Shown here: positions 61,256 through 64,000 of the stretch, in pieces | How the letters are laid out: every line of letters starts with the position of its first letter | How positions within the stretch are numbered: the first letter of the stretch is position 1 | DNA from: Dryomyza anilis | Taxonomy: Eukaryota > Arthropoda > Insecta > Diptera > Dryomyzidae | Direction: 5' to 3' | Length of the DNA: 64,000 nt | Assembly: GCA_951804985.1 (NCBI GenBank) | Contig: OX638136.1 | Coordinates: 5,645,852-5,709,851 of the forward strand | Program-made: the position numbers and the translations under genes | The notes under the pieces: model-generated | The model's database searches: none | The model's input: the letters and a program-made list of their open reading frames with translations, nothing else | Told to the model about the DNA's origin: nothing

Positions 61256-61357
61256 GATCATTTGACATATTGGTAGTTAGTGTCTCATTTGTAGGGAATT
61301 GTAATGTTGGTAGATGTATACCTATTAATCAATTTATTTATTATAATTATTATTTGT

Positions 61358-61756
61358 TTAAGAGGTGCTCTTACTTTGTAGATTTAAGGAGTGTGTCTCC
61401 TGATATGCATTTAGTATGTTATGTAGACTTCGTATGAAGTATCGAGGTATGCAAGATAATGTAGTTGTTGCTTCACATTGTATCCCAATGGCATTATATA
61501 AACATTTAAACAGTACCATTTGTAGATTTATAGGAATACCTATTTTTGGTAAAGGTGTCAATGTGGGTAAAATTGTATGTGTTGTGTCATGTATGTGTTT
61601 GTATAAAATTGTTTTGGGATTTGTGGATGCGGCTTCTAAAAGTTCGGGAGGTGGCCCAGTACAAGCTATTAAACAGTACCTCCTACATGTAATACAGCCT
61701 ACTATATAACATTTTATTTCGGTTCCGGTGTTAGTGTAGGTTGGATCTCTATCTGA
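61358..61756 (-). other. Degenerate GIY-YIG-like C-terminus of PLE-2 RT
   Basis: Continues in frame after the stop as LSDRDPTYTNTG, then KCYIVGCITCRRYCLIACTG, later ILYKHIHDTTH, and a tail KCLYNAIGIQCE...LSCIPRYF. The CxxC and His-rich end correspond to PLE-1 (YIVGCETC, YAHCKKNH). The YIG is CLI, and the catalytic Arg position is LL. The tail matches PLE-1 GMYTALGLQCENVDQLSQIP, so a C-terminal extension beyond the endonuclease-like fold is shared by both families. Confidence 0.55.
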
Positions 61757-63972
61757 TAATTACATATGTAGAATTTGATATAAGGTTTTGGATTTATTGA
61801 ATGAGGGTTGACCTATACGATAATCTTTAAACATCTTATGTATTAGTGTTGAAAAATTTTCACAAATGTAGTATATAGGTGGTGTTATTGATTTATATGA
61901 TGGTTTTGGTTTATTTCTTTCTGTAGGTATTATTGTCATTAATAATAATTCTGGAGATAGTAGATTTGATCTGTATGTCTGTAATATATGTATCCGAGTG
62001 TTAATATTGTCATAGGTGGTTTCTACTATTTTGGTTTTAATTATTTGATTTTTATTGGAGGGTATACGGTATTTATCTAATCTAACTATTTCACTATGTA
62101 ATACTGAATTATAAATGTTGCTTATATATATGTCAGGGTTCCCATTGTAGTAAGTTTTTTGTTTAAATTCATCTAAATCTTGGATGAGGAATCTATCATT
62201 GGTTCTAACTAATATTTTTTTAACCTCACTTGTTACTGTTTGTTGTTTTGTAGATTGCTTATAGTTTGTTAAATAATGATGCATACGCAATGATGAAGTG
62301 GGTTTATGATACATACTGGTTAAGGTTATTTGTATATCTAAAAAGGTTATGATGCGTTCACCACTTTCATTTAGTTCTTCCTTATCAACCGTTAATTCTA
62401 AATTGGTCAAATATTCAAATGCATTTTTGAAGTTATTTATTTGTTCGGTTGGCATATATATGAAAAAATCATCTACATATTTGTACCAATATATAATTTG
62501 ATGACATGAGAATAATTCTATTTTATGTAATTGTAATAGATAATCTAATAGTATGGTTGCAAGTAATCCAGAATCACATGCGCCTTGCGGCAGCCCACGT
62601 ACTTGTTTGTATACTTCACCAATGTATGAAAAATAATTAGCTATTTCTAAAGAAAAGCGAAGACATTGCATTAACAAGGTTGTAGGTATAGGACATGAGT
62701 CAATGAACCAAGTGGTGTATGTCATTCGTAAAATACAATCATATATGTCACTTATGCTCATGTTTGTATACATGTCACGCACATCATATTTTATGAATTG
62801 ATAGTTAGGACAAACCACAATTTTGTGTAGTTCTAATACAATATGATTTATATTTGTTACATTATGTTTTGATAATACATTATGTTTGTCGCAATACTGT
62901 AGATATTATTTTTTGTAATGCATAACTATACCAATGTATGGTTCCACATATAGGACGACAAGGTTGACCTTCCTTATGATATTTTACTGTCCCATATAAA
63001 TAAGGTAATCGGATGTTATTATTATTAAATGTTAATAATAATTTATATATTTTCGAACAATATATGCTTGTTTTATTATTTAGTTTATGAGTTTGATATA
63101 TTTTTAATAATTGAGATCTAATACATTTGTATTGTGTTAATATTTTATGTTGTATGGGTTTAAAATCATTGGTCTGATGTATATATGTACCTACTTTTAC
63201 ACAATTTTCTATCCATTTGGACATTTTGTTGCGATAGTCATCTTTATACATGATAGTAGTTATTTTACCTTTATCGGCCTGCACCATATATATATATTAT
63301 CATATTGACGTAAGAATTTAGTTGTTCGTTGTAGCATTTTCAATATATGTTTGGTCATATGTTGATTTTTTGTGTTATTAATAATGTATTTAAACGATTA
63401 TAATATTTTGGTATTAATTCATGGAATAATATATCTGGGTCCATGTTTTGACAAGTCATGTTATGACCAACTTGCCTAATGTAGGTAATTGCATCTAATA
63501 AGGATGGTAATTCTGGTGGTATAAATGAGGGTCCCCAACTTAATAATGTTGATACTTCTATAGGAATTTCTAATGTTGTTAAATTTATAAAACCACGAGG
63601 GATGGCTAGAGGTGCAGTGGAGGGTGACAGAGGTATTTCAGTTTTACTTGCATCTAGAAAATCTGGTATTTCTTGTGGTTGGTTTATTGGTATGGTATTG
63701 TCTTCTTTAGTGCTTATGTTACTTAGGTTGGTCTGTATAGGTTTTAGATTGGTTGTATTCGTATTACTATTGTTTGTAGTATGATATATTGGTATTGATG
63801 TTTGTTGTAACTTTTGATTACTATGTGTATTTTCTATGGTCGGGGTTGCACAAGAATTGGATATAGTGTTTAAATGATTATTAGACTTGGTTTCATTGTT
63901 CAACTGGTCTATTTTGGTATAATCATTAGTGTATTGTGTGGTATTTTGGTTGTGTTCGTCTTTTGTTAAGGT
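61358..63972 (-). pseudogene. PLE-2 reverse transcriptase, nearly complete
   Basis: Minus-strand Penelope-like RT. The frame opens at 63972 after a 'caatcag' acceptor-like site. An Asn/Thr-rich N-terminus leads to FINLTTLEIPIEVSTLLSWG (PLE hallmark). A frameshift near 63355 precedes MTKHILKMLQRTTKFLRQ, then VQADKGK, LPYLYGTVKYHKEGQPCRPI, a second shift near 62880, and an uninterrupted 352-codon core (62818-61760). The core holds motif A KYDVRDMYTNM, motif B GLPQGACDSGLLATILLDY, motif C YWYKYVDDFF and FLDIQIT...MYHKPTSS. One TAA (61757-61759, after YQILHM) precedes a GIY-YIG-like C-terminus. Only three lesions are visible, so this family decayed more recently than PLE-1. Confidence 0.88.
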
Positions 63973-64000
63973 CTGATTGTTTTAATATTTGCGGATATTG

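Overview
The window is AT-rich, gene-poor eukaryotic DNA, almost certainly from a dipteran fly. Four partial or complete copies of a GTCY/GACA-repeat element resembling the dipteran mini-me/DINE-1 family (with the 'gatcaagaatatatatactt' core) point to this. So do spliceosomal introns and a mix of hAT-like, jockey/CR1-like and TIR transposon debris. I found no intact host gene. Nearly everything is mobile DNA, most of it inactivated. Working names below (PLE-1, PLE-2, units A to C) are mine. 

Region 1 (1-36204): a head-to-tail array of three very large units, A 585-12745, B 12746-27500 and C 27501-36204 (truncated), preceded by a fragment of a fourth (1-584). Each unit carries, on the + strand, an acidic ORF1 with an intron, a Trp/Gln-rich exon, and a reverse transcriptase (RT) whose motifs place it in the Penelope-like elements (PLE). 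About 3 kb downstream of the RT lies a 48-nt hammerhead ribozyme motif on the opposite strand. Unit B lost the ribozyme to a deletion. All RT copies are broken, and some breaks are shared between copies. 

Region 2 (36205-47398): a mosaic. It holds a short unassigned ORF, a GC-rich degenerate repeat field (37340-39220), a terminal-exon-like peptide, and a 1.9-kb TIR transposon with TTA target duplications that encloses a decayed fragment resembling the C-terminus of Ku80. It also holds a reverse-strand non-LTR RT relic, a 296-bp MITE candidate, and a decayed hAT transposase interrupted by a 106-bp tRNA-derived SINE with an 11-bp target duplication. 

Region 3 (47399-64000): a second, diverged PLE family (PLE-2) arranged as an inverted pair. 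Two inverted arms of about 2.2 kb (47399-49593 and 57052-59275) each contain the hammerhead motif. The left copy runs on + (ORF1-like start at 54005, further exons to 56627). The right copy runs on - with a nearly complete RT (63972 to 61358; two frameshifts and one stop). Mini-me-like elements are inserted at 54381, 56631 and 59498, and a fourth, more diverged one at 52270. 

The most notable system is this pair of related giant, intron-bearing PLE families. Both share an unusual RT motif B, a GIY-YIG-like C-terminus that keeps putative metal ligands but lacks recognisable catalytic residues, and hammerhead ribozymes antisense to the RT.
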